A stretch of DNA of 64,000 nt from Geobacter sp. AOG2 (GCF_019972295.1 NZ_BLJA01000001.1:1822117-1886116), one strand, 5' to 3'. Shown: positions 17,085 through 26,264, numbered from the stretch's first letter. Notes: generated by a model from the sequence alone, not told the origin. Translations and numbers: made by a program.

Positions 17085-17549
17085 ATGCACCATGAACTGC
17101 GCCGCAATGAGCGGGCTCTAACGGAAATGGAGGCGAGGGCTATCCTGGAACGGGGTGAGTATGGAATCCTTTCAACCTGCGGCTCGGATGGCCAGCCGTA
17201 CGGCATCCCGCTTAGCTACTGCATCGAAAACGATGCCATCTACTTCCACTGCGCTGTGGAAGGGCACAAGCTGAATAACATTGCAGCCGACACTAGGGTG
17301 TCGTTCTGTGTGGTCGGTAAGACCGAAGTATTGCCCGACCAGTTTGCCACCAGGTATGAAAGTGTCGTTATCTCCGGCAGGGCCACGGAGGTTTATAACG
17401 AGGAAAAACAACGGGCCTTGGAAGGGCTTCTAGCCAAGTATTCCCGGGAGTTTCTTTCGTCAGGGCTGGACTACATCAAAGCAAAGTGGGCACTGACCAA
17501 GGTATTCAAGGTCAGCATCGAAGACCAGTGCGGCAAGGCGCGAAGATGA
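17085..17549 (+). CDS. Pyridoxamine 5'-phosphate oxidase-like flavin protein
   Basis: A 154-residue split-barrel FMN-binding protein of the NimA/PNPOx-like family. Typical features are the N-terminal LTEMEARAILERGEYGILST, the strand GQPYGIPLSY and VEGHKLNNIAAD (FMN phosphate contacts). Such proteins reduce nitro compounds or quinones, or bind flavin or haem; the exact substrate is not clear. It is last in the MarR operon, 35 bases after the aldo/keto reductase, with AAGGAG before the ATG. An operon of four detoxification-type genes makes a redox-stress role likely. Confidence 0.87.
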   Translation: MHHELRRNERALTEMEARAILERGEYGILSTCGSDGQPYGIPLSYCIENDAIYFHCAVEGHKLNNIAADTRVSFCVVGKTEVLPDQFATRYESVVISGRATEVYNEEKQRALEGLLAKYSREFLSSGLDYIKAKWALTKVFKVSIEDQCGKARR

Positions 17550-17622
17550 CGGTACCACTTCAGACAACCGGGAAATAACTCGATATGTCACCCCTGTGAA
17601 CACCCCTGTCAGGTTGTTGATT

Positions 17623-17660
17623 CCGCATCTGTAAGGACATGAGGCCCTGCACAGATGCGG
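17623..17660. other. Hairpin between convergent genes
   Basis: CCGCATCTGT (17623-17632) and ACAGATGCGG (17651-17660) form a perfect 10-bp stem with an 18-base loop between the PNPOx-like gene and ribB. Neither side has a T tract, so it is not a canonical terminator in either direction. It could slow both transcripts. Confidence 0.5.
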
Positions 17661-17682
17661 ACCCTTCTAAACTTTCCCCGAT

Positions 17683-18348
17683 TTATAGCCCCTGTGTTGT
17701 ACTATCGTGTCCGCCCTGCTGCCGATAGGCTATCAGGTCGGCAACGGTAACCACCGGGAGGCTATGCTGCTTTGCAAAAGAGATGATTTCCGGCATCCGG
17801 GCCATGGTGCCGTCTTCATTGGTCAACTCGCATAGCACGCCGCACGGTTTGAGCCCGGCTAGTCGCATCAGATCGACCGTTGCCTCGGTATGGCCGCCCC
17901 GCTCAAGCACGCCGCCGGGACGCGCCCGCAAGGGAAACACATGGCCGGGGCTGTTCAAATCAGACGGCTGTGCCTGGTCGGCAATGGCGGCCTGGATGGT
18001 GGTCACCCGGTCTTTTGCGGAAACCCCGGTAGTCACGCCTTCCGCTGCCTCAATGGTTACCGTGAAGGCGGTCTGATAGCGGCTCGAATTTTCCGCCACC
18101 ATCATTGGCAGGTTGAGGGCAGCAACCTTTTCGGGTGTCAGGCAAAGGCACACAATCCCGCTGCATTCCCGGATCATGAGCGCCATCTGGGCGGCGGTCA
18201 GGGACCCGGCAGAAAAAATGAGGTCTCCCTCGTTTTCCCGCTCCTCATCATCGGTGACCAGCACGCCGGCACCGATGCGCAATGCGGCCAGGGCGCTCTC
18301 GACACGTTCAAAAGGGGTACCAAAAGAGACCAGCAGTTCCTGAGACAT
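17683..18348 (-). CDS. ribB: 3,4-dihydroxy-2-butanone 4-phosphate synthase
   Basis: The 221-residue enzyme converts ribulose 5-phosphate to 3,4-dihydroxy-2-butanone 4-phosphate and formate in riboflavin synthesis. It has the metal-binding [11 protein letters not shown] (33-43), [21 protein letters not shown]... and HTEATVDL, all RibB hallmarks. It is a stand-alone E. coli-type RibB rather than a RibBA fusion. AAGGAG lies seven bases before the ATG. It is controlled by an FMN riboswitch upstream on the same strand, so it should be turned down when FMN is plentiful. Its placement amid the lipid cluster seems accidental. Confidence 0.95.
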   Translation of the reverse strand: MSQELLVSFGTPFERVESALAALRIGAGVLVTDDEERENEGDLIFSAGSLTAAQMALMIRECSGIVCLCLTPEKVAALNLPMMVAENSSRYQTAFTVTIEAAEGVTTGVSAKDRVTTIQAAIADQAQPSDLNSPGHVFPLRARPGGVLERGGHTEATVDLMRLAGLKPCGVLCELTNEDGTMARMPEIISFAKQHSLPVVTVADLIAYRQQGGHDSTTQGL

Positions 18349-18468
18349 GATTCGACTCCTTCAACAAGGGGAATTGGTCTCAGGGCGGCAGGACGGCAGT
18401 CGTGACATGCCGGCACGCACGAGAGCGCGCCGGGTGGTGTCAGTCACCAGGGGGGTAGGTCGCTGCCT

Positions 18469-18614
<146 letters not shown>

Positions 18615-18624
18615 AAGTGACTCC

Positions 18625-18654
18625 ACCATACCGGCGTACCAGTCAGGCTGTCAA
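18625..18654 (-). promoter_or_regulatory. Promoter of riboswitch-ribB
   Basis: On the minus strand a perfect -35 TTGACA (18654-18649) is followed after 18 bp by TATGGT (18630-18625). Transcription would begin about ten bases later, right at the 5' end of the riboswitch. Confidence 0.65.
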
Positions 18655-18742
18655 GGGCTTCATTCCAAAATAATTCGTAGCGCCTGAATTGCCGCCTACC
18701 GCAAGGGGCGGACGAGAGCCTTTGATGTCAACTCTGGACATG

Positions 18743-18793
18743 CTCCGGTGAAAACGTTAGAATGATATACTTATAATGACATACTCACCGGAG
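18743..18793. promoter_or_regulatory. Inverted repeat covering the fabG ribosome binding site
   Basis: CTCCGGTGA (18743-18751) and TCACCGGAG (18785-18793) are a perfect 9-bp inverted repeat. The right arm contains GGAG, the ribosome binding site for fabG (ATG 18799). A TATAAT (18772-18777) lies between the arms. The repeat is either an operator flanking the promoter or, in a transcript from further upstream, a stem that would hide the binding site. Confidence 0.5.
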
Positions 18794-18798
18794 TTTCG

Positions 18799-19539
18799 AT
18801 GGAATTCAGAGACCATATCGTGGTGGTAACCGGCGGTACGCGCGGGATTGGTCGGGCCATCTCGTTACTGTTCGCCCGCCAGGGGGCACACGTCTTTGCC
18901 GCCTACCTGAGCAACGACCAGGCGGCAACGGCGCTTGTTGCGGAGGCGCAGGACCTGGCCGGAACAATCAGCGTAATCAGGGTTGATGTGGGCACGGCCG
19001 CAGGTGCCCAGGAATTGATTGACGCGGCATCTCGAGAGAGCGGTCATATAGACATTCTGGTCAACAACGCCGGTATTATCCGCGATGGCTGGCTAGCCAT
19101 GATGGCCGAGGAGGATTGGGATGCTGTCATCCGCACCAACCTGTCGCCCTTGTTCCACTGCTGCAAGTGGGGGGTGCGCAAGATGATGGCGCGTCGTAGC
19201 GGCAGTATCGTTACAGTGTCTTCCATTTCCGCCTTGACCGGCACTGCCGGCCAGACCAATTACGCAGCCTCGAAGGGAGCCGCCATCAGTTTCACCAAAT
19301 CCCTGGCCCGGGAGGTGGGGGCGATGGGCATCCGCGTCAACGCCATCGTGGCCGGCCTGATTGCGACCGACATGACTGCCGGGCTGAAGCAGGATGTGGT
19401 GGAACGGGTCGTCAAGGGTTCGGCCCTCGGCAGGATCGGCTCCCCAGGGGAGGTGGCCGAGGCGGTTCTTTTCCTGGCCTCCCAGAGGGCCTCCTACATT
19501 ACCGGCCAGGCTTTGGTCGTGGATGGCGGTACTGTCTAG
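18799..19539 (+). CDS. fabG: 3-oxoacyl-ACP reductase (FabG-type SDR)
   Basis: The 246-residue short-chain dehydrogenase has TGGTRGIG (11-18, NADPH binding), NNAG (89-92), and the catalytic Ser-Tyr-Lys in SSIS near 142, Tyr155 and Lys159. It reduces the beta-keto group after each KS cycle. It opens block B of the lipid cluster and is followed by two KS genes and a dehydratase rather than by housekeeping fab genes. It is therefore the dedicated ketoreductase of the pathway, not the cell's main FabG. Confidence 0.93.
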   Translation: MEFRDHIVVVTGGTRGIGRAISLLFARQGAHVFAAYLSNDQAATALVAEAQDLAGTISVIRVDVGTAAGAQELIDAASRESGHIDILVNNAGIIRDGWLAMMAEEDWDAVIRTNLSPLFHCCKWGVRKMMARRSGSIVTVSSISALTGTAGQTNYAASKGAAISFTKSLAREVGAMGIRVNAIVAGLIATDMTAGLKQDVVERVVKGSALGRIGSPGEVAEAVLFLASQRASYITGQALVVDGGTV

Positions 19540-19629
19540 ATAAAGGTGATTACGTTGGGCGAAAACCGTGATATTTTTTTAAAGCATAGCTTTATGTTAT
19601 AGTAATATTTGATTGATATCTGGTGTTAA

Positions 19630-20835
19630 ATGGTAAAAAAACGTGTCGTCATAACCGGGCTTGGGGTCTTTTGCGGGGCCGGGAAGAATGTGACTGAGTT
19701 CAGTGACGCCCTGCTGAACGGCAAGAGTGGCATCGCGCCTTTGGACCTGTTCGACGTGTCAGCCTTTCCGGCTCGTATCGGCTGCCAGGTCAAGGGGTAC
19801 GCTCCGCTGGATCATTTCGACCGCACAACAGCGCGAAAGCTCTCCCGCGCCGACCAGTTCGGCCTGATCGCTGTCACTGAAGCCCTGACGGACAGTGGTT
19901 TGGCAGGTCACTATTCGCCCTTTGACATGGGGGTTTCCATGGGGGGTGGCGCTGCCGGCATGTTCCAGTCGGAACAGTGGTTGAGGTCTCTACTTGCCGG
20001 AGAAAGCGCTCCGCCGGTGTTGCTGCGCGGCGTTCTGCCCGACAAGACCGCTACTGAGATAGCGCTGGCCTGCAACCTTGCGGGCTATCAGGGCACGGTT
20101 ACCACGGCCTGCTCCTCCTCGGCCACCGCCATCGGCTGGGGTGCCGAACTGGTTGCCACCGGCCAACAACGGGCCGTAGTAGCTGGTGGTTCCGATACCC
20201 TGTCGCTCTTGACCTTCGGCGGTTTCAACTCGTTGAAGGTGGTCGATCCCGAACCCTGCTCCCCCTTCAGCCTGGGGCGCCAGGGAATATCACTGGGGGA
20301 AGGGGCGGCCTTTCTGGTGCTGGAGAGTGAAGAGGATGCCCTGGCACGGGGAGCTCGGATCTATGGTGCGGTGCTCGGCTATGCTCTGGCCGGAGAGGCG
20401 TATCACATGACCGCCCCGGAGCCGACCGGCTCCACAGCGGCGCGGGTCATGCGTGATGCCATTGCCGCAGCCGGTATCGACAGCAGCCGGGTGGGATGGG
20501 TCAATGCCCATGGTACCGGAACACCCCTTAACGATGTGGTGGAATCCAACGCCATGAAGCTGGTCTTCGGCGAACGGGTCCCCTCGGTTCCGCTCATTTC
20601 CACAAAGGCCATGACCGGCCACTGCCTGGGGGCGGCCGGCGCCATCGAGGCGTTGGCCACGGTGATCGCCCTCAACCACCGCACTATCCCCCAAACCTTG
20701 AATTTTCGCGGTCGCGACCCGGAATGCGACCTGGACTACTGCCACGAGGGGAAACGTCCCTGCGAGGCCGGCATCGCCATGTCCAATTCCTTCGCCTTCG
20801 GAGGCAACATCACATCACTGGTGCTGGGGATATGA
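19630..20835 (+). CDS. Beta-ketoacyl-ACP synthase, active subunit (FabF-like KS)
   Basis: A 401-residue condensing enzyme with a complete Cys-His-His active site: Cys161 (TTACSSS), His294 (NAHGTGTPLND) and Lys326/His331 (STKAMTGHCLGAAGA). It elongates the ACP-bound chain by decarboxylative condensation. It is followed with an overlapping ATGA by a KS-like gene that lacks the histidines, giving a KS-alpha/KS-beta arrangement as in type II polyketide, aryl-polyene and ladderane loci. The 91-base gap upstream is AT-rich with TATAGT (19598-19603), so a separate promoter is possible. Confidence 0.92.
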   Translation: MVKKRVVITGLGVFCGAGKNVTEFSDALLNGKSGIAPLDLFDVSAFPARIGCQVKGYAPLDHFDRTTARKLSRADQFGLIAVTEALTDSGLAGHYSPFDMGVSMGGGAAGMFQSEQWLRSLLAGESAPPVLLRGVLPDKTATEIALACNLAGYQGTVTTACSSSATAIGWGAELVATGQQRAVVAGGSDTLSLLTFGGFNSLKVVDPEPCSPFSLGRQGISLGEGAAFLVLESEEDALARGARIYGAVLGYALAGEAYHMTAPEPTGSTAARVMRDAIAAAGIDSSRVGWVNAHGTGTPLNDVVESNAMKLVFGERVPSVPLISTKAMTGHCLGAAGAIEALATVIALNHRTIPQTLNFRGRDPECDLDYCHEGKRPCEAGIAMSNSFAFGGNITSLVLGI

Positions 20836-21914
20836 TCTACTCCTACAACGATATTGTTATTAGCGGCTTCTCGGCCGTGACCGCCGCGGGCAACGGTATC
20901 GAAGCGGTGCTGGAACTTCTGGGGTCGGGTCGGGATGCCTTGTCGTCGGTGCCGGACGAGATAGCGGCAAACGGTGGGCAGCGCTGGGGCAAGGCGCTCG
21001 GTTTCAGGGCCTCGGATTTTATGCCGCCGCTCAAGGCGCGCAAGCTGGACCGTTGTAGCCAGTTTGCCGTAGGCGCGTCAGGGTTGGCCCTCAAGGATGC
21101 CGGTATCGACCCGAAAAACATCAATGCAGAGAGGATCGGTATTGCACTGGGGTGCGGTTTCGGCGGCGTGGCCAATTCTGCCGAGTTCCTCAGCGGCTAT
21201 TTCAAAGGCGGTGTCGAGGGACTGGCGCCGGTGCTCTTTCCCAACACGGTTTCCAATGCGCCCGCCAGTAACTCTTCCATCGAGCATGGCCTGAAAGGTC
21301 CCAATGTGACTCTGGTGCAGCGGTTCTGTTCGGCCGAGTCGGCCTTTGCCATGGCCTGCCGTTTCATCACCGAAGGGCGGGCAGACGTCATGCTTACCGG
21401 CGGGGCCGATGACCTGATGCCGCTGATGATCACCGGCTTTGCCGCCACCGGCCAACTGCGGCGTTATGCCGCCTGCTTCGGCGAGGGGAGCGGCATCCTG
21501 GTTCTGGAGAGCGCCGCCCACGCCGCTCGGCGCAACGCCCCCATCAAAGCTACGGTCGAAGCGGTCGCTTCCGTCGGTTTGCTCCCGGCCGGTCATGAGC
21601 AGGAAGGTGCGGATCGTTTGTTCACCGGAGCTGAACAGTGCGACCTCATTTCCCTTTCCGGCACAGCCGGCGACACCCCGCTACTGATGCAGCGGATTGA
21701 AGCTCATGCCACCTTCGATATTTCCTCCATACTTGGGCGCTCCCTGGCCATGGGGGGCACGGCCATAGCTACCTTGCTGGCCTCGCTGAAGCCCGGCCAA
21801 CAAGGATTGCATCTGGCGGCCTCTCCCGAAGGTCCCTATTATGCTATCCGCTTTACGGGGGGGACCGGCGCAGCCTCCACTTCTCACTGCGACATGAAGG
21901 GAGTTTCGTATTAA
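20832..21914 (+). CDS. KS-like partner / chain-length-factor-like protein
   Basis: The 360-residue thiolase-fold protein is shorter than a normal KS (about 410). The nucleophile cysteine is present (Cys156 in RFCSAESA). The HGTGT segment is replaced by LSGTAGDTPL (about 264-273), and the second histidine motif by LGRSLAMGGTA, so both catalytic histidines are absent. It should not decarboxylate malonyl-ACP and probably pairs with the preceding KS to shape the product tunnel. ATG 20832 overlaps the upstream stop. Its stop TAA overlaps the ATT proposed as start of the dehydratase. The frame is intact and well conserved, so it is not decay. Confidence 0.82.
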   Translation: MIYSYNDIVISGFSAVTAAGNGIEAVLELLGSGRDALSSVPDEIAANGGQRWGKALGFRASDFMPPLKARKLDRCSQFAVGASGLALKDAGIDPKNINAERIGIALGCGFGGVANSAEFLSGYFKGGVEGLAPVLFPNTVSNAPASNSSIEHGLKGPNVTLVQRFCSAESAFAMACRFITEGRADVMLTGGADDLMPLMITGFAATGQLRRYAACFGEGSGILVLESAAHAARRNAPIKATVEAVASVGLLPAGHEQEGADRLFTGAEQCDLISLSGTAGDTPLLMQRIEAHATFDISSILGRSLAMGGTAIATLLASLKPGQQGLHLAASPEGPYYAIRFTGGTGAASTSHCDMKGVSY

Positions 21915-22290
21915 CGCCGATCCCGCTGCATATCTCCCTCATCGCTATCCTTTTCTGCTGCTTGACCGGGTCGTTGAACTGGAAGCCGGTGTTCGGGCAG
22001 TCGCCCAGATAGCCGTTACGTCGGGCCAGGGATTTTCCCAGGTGTTGTTGGTGGAGTGCATCGCTCAGTTGGCCGGCATCCTCACCATTCAGGAAGAAGG
22101 GGAGGGGGGCTTTCTGGCGGCTATCGACCGGGCTGAATTCTCGGAAATTCCTCTGCCCGGCGATCTGCTTTTGGTGTCGGTTCGGGTAGCCAAAGCTTTT
22201 GGCAGGCTCTTCATGGTGGAGGGAGAGGTTGCCTGCGCTGGCCGTATGCTGGCTACGGCTCGACTTACTCTGGGGGTCGGCAAGCTGTGA
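21910..22290 (+). CDS. FabZ/hotdog beta-hydroxyacyl-ACP dehydratase (ATT start)
   Basis: The 126-residue dehydratase has the active-site YLPHRYPFLLLDR (His11) and VLLVECIAQLAG (Glu49). The frame is closed by TGA at 21895. The first ATG/GTG/TTG codons lie well inside the conserved fold, after the catalytic histidine. The only sensible start is ATT at 21910, six bases after AAGGGAG, overlapping the TAA of the KS-like gene. It removes water from 3-hydroxyacyl-ACP to leave a double bond. With no enoyl reductase in the cluster, a polyene-type chain is expected. Automatic gene callers are likely to truncate or miss it. Confidence 0.8.
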   Translation: MNADPAAYLPHRYPFLLLDRVVELEAGVRAVAQIAVTSGQGFSQVLLVECIAQLAGILTIQEEGEGGFLAAIDRAEFSEIPLPGDLLLVSVRVAKAFGRLFMVEGEVACAGRMLATARLTLGVGKL

Positions 22291-22949
22291 TGTGGTTTGG
22301 ACGTGATTTCGCTCCTCGTCGCAGGCCCAGTGTCTGGTGGCGGATTTTTCCCGTGTTCGGTACGCTACTGGCGCTTCTGGCGGGCGCTTTTCCCTGCCAG
22401 GCTCGCCAGATCCCTGCCGTGGAAGGTCTTGAGGCGCTCCGCAAGGCTTTTACCGGAGTTACGGACTTTACAGCCGATATCAGTCAGGAAAAGCGCCTCT
22501 CGCTGTTGAAACGGGCATTGACAATGAACGGAACGGTACGCTTCCGCAAGCCGGATCTGTTCTATCTCGAACTCAATGCCCCCTATGCCAGTCGCATGAT
22601 CCTGCGAGACAATACCATCGAACAGGTCATGGGCACGGGCGGCGAGCGGAACCGGATAGTCCTGCCTCCTGAACAGGGCCTGAAACGCTGGTTCTCTCGG
22701 CTGGCTGCACCGATAACCACCCTGCCGGAGGGAGTCGGCGTTCAGGCCGATGCGACCGGCCCGCTCTATACTGTCACCCTGACCCCACGCGGCAAGGGAC
22801 AGGTCAGGGAACTGGTTATTACTTTTTTGGCGGACGGCACGATCAGGAAACTGGTCATCGTCGAGCAGAACGGCGACCGCGCCATGATGACCTTTAAAAG
22901 GGTGCGCCGCAACGTGGGACTGACGGACCGGGATTTCCGGCTTGAGTGA
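22290..22949 (+). CDS. LolA-like outer-membrane carrier protein
   Basis: The 219-residue protein has an N-terminal membrane/signal segment (about 18-38) followed by a LolA/LolB-type half-barrel: VTDFTADISQEKRL, GTVRFRKPDLFYLEL and SRMILRDNTIEQV are typical. LolA-like proteins shuttle lipids or lipoproteins across the periplasm, and a dedicated one is characteristic of aryl-polyene clusters. ATG 22290 overlaps the dehydratase stop (TGATG); GTG three bases earlier is equally possible. With the next two genes it would carry the finished lipid to the outer membrane. Confidence 0.85.
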   Translation: MWFGRDFAPRRRPSVWWRIFPVFGTLLALLAGAFPCQARQIPAVEGLEALRKAFTGVTDFTADISQEKRLSLLKRALTMNGTVRFRKPDLFYLELNAPYASRMILRDNTIEQVMGTGGERNRIVLPPEQGLKRWFSRLAAPITTLPEGVGVQADATGPLYTVTLTPRGKGQVRELVITFLADGTIRKLVIVEQNGDRAMMTFKRVRRNVGLTDRDFRLE

Positions 22950-22979
22950 TACATTTTGCCACTAATGATCGGACACTTG

Positions 22980-23678
22980 ATGAAACGACATATTTCTTTT
23001 TTATTGCTGTTGCTCACCCTGTCCCTGGTTTCCGGGTGCGCCGCTTTGACCCCCAGGCCGCCCCTGGAGTATCGGACCGGCGCCCAGGTGGATACTCTTT
23101 CGGCGGCCGTGTCCCTGTCAATCACCAAGGGTGAACAGGGTATGGGGGCAAACGGTTTTCTGCTCTATCAACGTCCCGACCGGATGAGGATGGTGATACT
23201 TTCCCCCTTTGGCACTACCTTAATGGAAACCGTTGTGGCAGGCGATCAAATCACGGTTGTGGACAATTCCAAGAGAGTGGCGTTCCGCGGCTTGCTGGCC
23301 GAGCTTCCCCAGCAAGGGGAAGGGGATACCTGGCGCCAGGCACGCTGGGTTATGGATGTGCCGCCTCCCGGCAATTCGCTGCGCGACGGCTCGGTTGAGC
23401 GGACCAACAGTATGGGTCTGAAAGAGCGGGTGACCTTCGAGAACGGGCTGCTGATCGCAAAAAGTCTGTCCAACGGCGACGAGGCCCATTATAACGATTA
23501 CGTGGTGGTGAACGGTGTGCCCCTGGCAACCGAGATCATCATGTACAGCCACAACGGAGACCGCTTCCGCATCAAGATCAGCGAGCCGGAGGTCAATGCC
23601 GAGCTGGCGCCTGAAGCCTTCACTTCCCATCTGGATAACCTGACCCTTTACCCGCTGTCCGCGCTGCAAGGAAAGTAA
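22980..23678 (+). CDS. Lipoprotein of the lipid export system (LolB-like fold)
   Basis: The protein is about 232 residues with a clear lipobox, LVSGC, after a hydrophobic stretch, so it is a lipoprotein. ATG 22980 gives the shortest signal; in-frame ATG 22965 and TTG 22956 are alternatives, and none has a strong ribosome binding site. The mature part (LYQRPDRMRMVILSPFGTTLMETVVAGDQI) resembles LolB/DUF4292 half-barrels. It sits between LolA-like and MMPL genes, the place often taken by a DUF3261 lipoprotein in APE loci. It is likely the outer-membrane acceptor. Confidence 0.78.
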   Translation: MKRHISFLLLLLTLSLVSGCAALTPRPPLEYRTGAQVDTLSAAVSLSITKGEQGMGANGFLLYQRPDRMRMVILSPFGTTLMETVVAGDQITVVDNSKRVAFRGLLAELPQQGEGDTWRQARWVMDVPPPGNSLRDGSVERTNSMGLKERVTFENGLLIAKSLSNGDEAHYNDYVVVNGVPLATEIIMYSHNGDRFRIKISEPEVNAELAPEAFTSHLDNLTLYPLSALQGK

Positions 23679-26222
23679 ATGTTCATTCCCCGCACGTGGT
23701 TCTCCCGGATCACTGCCGCCGGCAATGCCCTTACGCGCCGACATCTGGAATGGATCTTTCGGTTAACGGTCCGCTCACCCCGTGTCGTCATTGCTGCATC
23801 GTTGATTCTGCTGGCACTATCTTTAACCGTTATCGCCACCATCCGTTTCGAGGGGGATATCTTCCGTCTCTTCCCCTCGCGCCTTCCGGCCCTCCGCCTG
23901 CTGCTGGACTCTCTGGAGTGGACCGGTAGCGCCAAGGAGGCTTATTTCCTGCTGGAAGGCGAACCCCGCCTGTTGCCGGTCGAAGCGGAAAAGCTTTCCG
24001 TCCGGCTGAAAGCCCTTCGGATCGACGGTAGTCCCGCCTTCAGCCGTATTACCTGGCGGATCTACGACGAGAACGAGGGGAGGCTGTTTAGCGATTTTGT
24101 CGCCTATGCCGTCACCCGACCGCAACTCTTCGTTGCACCAGATGACTTGCCACGGCTGAAGGAGCGTCTTTCCAGCGCGTCCTTCGATGCCTCGTTGCAA
24201 CGCCTTGAGACTGAACTCGCCGGGCAATTGGGCGGTGCCATGACGAGTCTTGCCACCGCCGATCCCCTCAATATCAGGGAATTCGTTCTGCCGCGCCTCA
24301 AGGCAGGCAGCCAGGCGTTGGATCTCGACCCGGCATCGCCCTATTTCCTCTCCCGCGACGGCCGGGTATTGATCCTGATTGCCGAGCCGGCCCGTCCGGT
24401 GCAGGACATTGCCTTTGCCCGGCGTCTGGTGGCCGGCATCAACGAAGCTCGAAAAGGACTCGACGCCAGGGTGACCTGCGCCGGAGCCCATATCAGCGCC
24501 GTATTGGACGAAGCGGCGATGAAGTCCAATATCGTCGCCTGCATCCTCTCTTCCCTGGTTGTGGTGCTGGTGATCTTCTACGTCGTCTACCGCCGTCTCC
24601 TACCCACCCTGCTGCTGCCCCTGATCATCTCGGCCGGTGTGGTGCTGGCCCTGGGTACGGCAGGTTTGTTCCTCCCCTCTATCCATATAATCTCCTTCGC
24701 CTTCATGGCACTGATCATCGGACTGGGCACCGATTACTCCATTCATCTTTACGACCGCTATCACGGCGAGCGTGCTGCCGGCAGAGTGCCGGACGAGGCC
24801 CTGTACCTGGCAATAGTCGATACCGGGCACGGCCTTTTTACCGCTGCAACCACCACTGCACTGCCGTTTCTGGCGCTGATGATCTCGGATGTTCGCGCTT
24901 TGTTTGAGCTGGGGCTTCTGGTTGGGCTGGGAGTGATCTACTCGTTCTATGCGACCCTGTTCTTTCTGCCGCCGCTCCTGCTCTTCATGGAACAGCGTTT
25001 TCCTGCTCCGTTTCGGCCGTTGCCCGGTCTTGGGCTGCGCTTTGTCTGGCGTCTGGCAGGCCGGCGCCCCGGACTGATCGCCTCAGTTTCCCTGCTGTTG
25101 TTGGCCGCGCTTGGGTCCGCCGCCTTTTCCGTCAGATTCGATGGTGAGTTGAAAAATCTCCAGCCGCAGCACTCCGAGGCTTTCCTGACCCAGGAAAAGA
25201 TCGAAAAGCACTTGAGTCTTGCGCCCCGGCAACTGCTGGTGGCCGTGGAGGGTCGCGATCTTGGCGAGGTGCTGGCCCGCTCGGGACGGGTGGGGGAACT
25301 GGCCGAGCGCTACCGCCTGGCCGGCCGGATCAGCGACTGGTCGTCATTGGGTAAGGTCATCAACAACCGCGGCGAGCAGCAGAAGATCGTCACGGGGTTA
25401 TCCACAAGCAACGGCAGCGGGATGGCGGCAGCGTTTCGAGCAGCCCTGCTACGGCACGGCTTTGCCCCGGAACCGTTTCAGCCTTTTATCGATGCCCTTA
25501 CCCATTTCAGCAATGCTGAACTGCTCCCCGAGAGCGAGGCGGTCAGCCGGCTAGAGGCATCGCCGTTGCGGGGCGTCGTCAATCGCCACCTGATCCACGA
25601 TACAAATGGCTATCATAGTCTGATATTCATCTACTATCGCGGGCCCGAGTTCAGCCAGACAGCCTTTTTGAAAGATCTCACGGCCTTTGACCCGGCGGCC
25701 CGGGCAAGCAGCGTCGAACTGGTCAGCAGCCAGTTGGCCGCATCGGTATCCCACAGCTTTCTGTGGAGTTTTCTGGTCGGCGGTTTGCTGGTGCTGTTTC
25801 TGCTTATTAGCCATTTCAGAACAAAAGAAGGAGTGTTCTATCCCCTCTTTCCTGTGGCGGGCGGAGCGGCCGCCATGCTGGGGGTCATGGCCCTGGCCGG
25901 TATGAAGCTTAATTTCATGAACGCTATGGTGCTTGTTACCATCGTGGGAATGGGGAGCGACTACGGCCTGCATATCGGGCACCGGGTCGGGGATAGCGCC
26001 TCTCCCGACGCTGAAGCACGCTTTGTTCAGGCCGGGCGGGCGGTGTTCCTGTCGGCCCTGACAACCATTGCCGGATTCGGCTCGCTGGCCTTTGCCGATT
26101 ACCCCGCCCTGGCATCAATCGGCTGGGCTACCAATCTGGGGGTCGGCTTCACAGCGTTTTTCAGCCTGGTGACCCTTCCGGCTGCGATGTTCCTTAAGAT
26201 TCCCCGTAAGATAAATAAATGA
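23679..26222 (+). CDS. RND/MMPL-family lipid exporter
   Basis: The 847-residue membrane transporter has the internally repeated RND layout: one N-terminal helix (about 36-54), a large periplasmic loop, a bundle of helices with GLGTDYSIHLYDRY (about 348), a second loop, and a second bundle with GMGSDYGLHIGHR (about 757). These acidic G-x-D-Y motifs lie in the proton path of MMPL/HAE exporters. It starts directly after the lipoprotein stop. In APE and mycobacterial systems such proteins flip or export finished lipids, so it is the expected exporter of this pathway. It is shorter than drug-efflux RNDs (about 1030). Confidence 0.9.
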   Translation: MFIPRTWFSRITAAGNALTRRHLEWIFRLTVRSPRVVIAASLILLALSLTVIATIRFEGDIFRLFPSRLPALRLLLDSLEWTGSAKEAYFLLEGEPRLLPVEAEKLSVRLKALRIDGSPAFSRITWRIYDENEGRLFSDFVAYAVTRPQLFVAPDDLPRLKERLSSASFDASLQRLETELAGQLGGAMTSLATADPLNIREFVLPRLKAGSQALDLDPASPYFLSRDGRVLILIAEPARPVQDIAFARRLVAGINEARKGLDARVTCAGAHISAVLDEAAMKSNIVACILSSLVVVLVIFYVVYRRLLPTLLLPLIISAGVVLALGTAGLFLPSIHIISFAFMALIIGLGTDYSIHLYDRYHGERAAGRVPDEALYLAIVDTGHGLFTAATTTALPFLALMISDVRALFELGLLVGLGVIYSFYATLFFLPPLLLFMEQRFPAPFRPLPGLGLRFVWRLAGRRPGLIASVSLLLLAALGSAAFSVRFDGELKNLQPQHSEAFLTQEKIEKHLSLAPRQLLVAVEGRDLGEVLARSGRVGELAERYRLAGRISDWSSLGKVINNRGEQQKIVTGLSTSNGSGMAAAFRAALLRHGFAPEPFQPFIDALTHFSNAELLPESEAVSRLEASPLRGVVNRHLIHDTNGYHSLIFIYYRGPEFSQTAFLKDLTAFDPAARASSVELVSSQLAASVSHSFLWSFLVGGLLVLFLLISHFRTKEGVFYPLFPVAGGAAAMLGVMALAGMKLNFMNAMVLVTIVGMGSDYGLHIGHRVGDSASPDAEARFVQAGRAVFLSALTTIAGFGSLAFADYPALASIGWATNLGVGFTAFFSLVTLPAAMFLKIPRKINK

Positions 26223-26264
26223 CCGGCCCGGTTTTGCCATACGGCACTGATTGAAGAGGGTTGC

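Noticed and set aside
17623-17660. Intrinsic terminator for ribB or the MarR operon
   Set aside because: The stem is perfect, but no T tract follows on either strand.
20832-21914. KS-like gene as a pseudogene
   Set aside because: The frame is intact, coupled to its neighbours, and the lost histidines fit a known class of non-catalytic KS partners.
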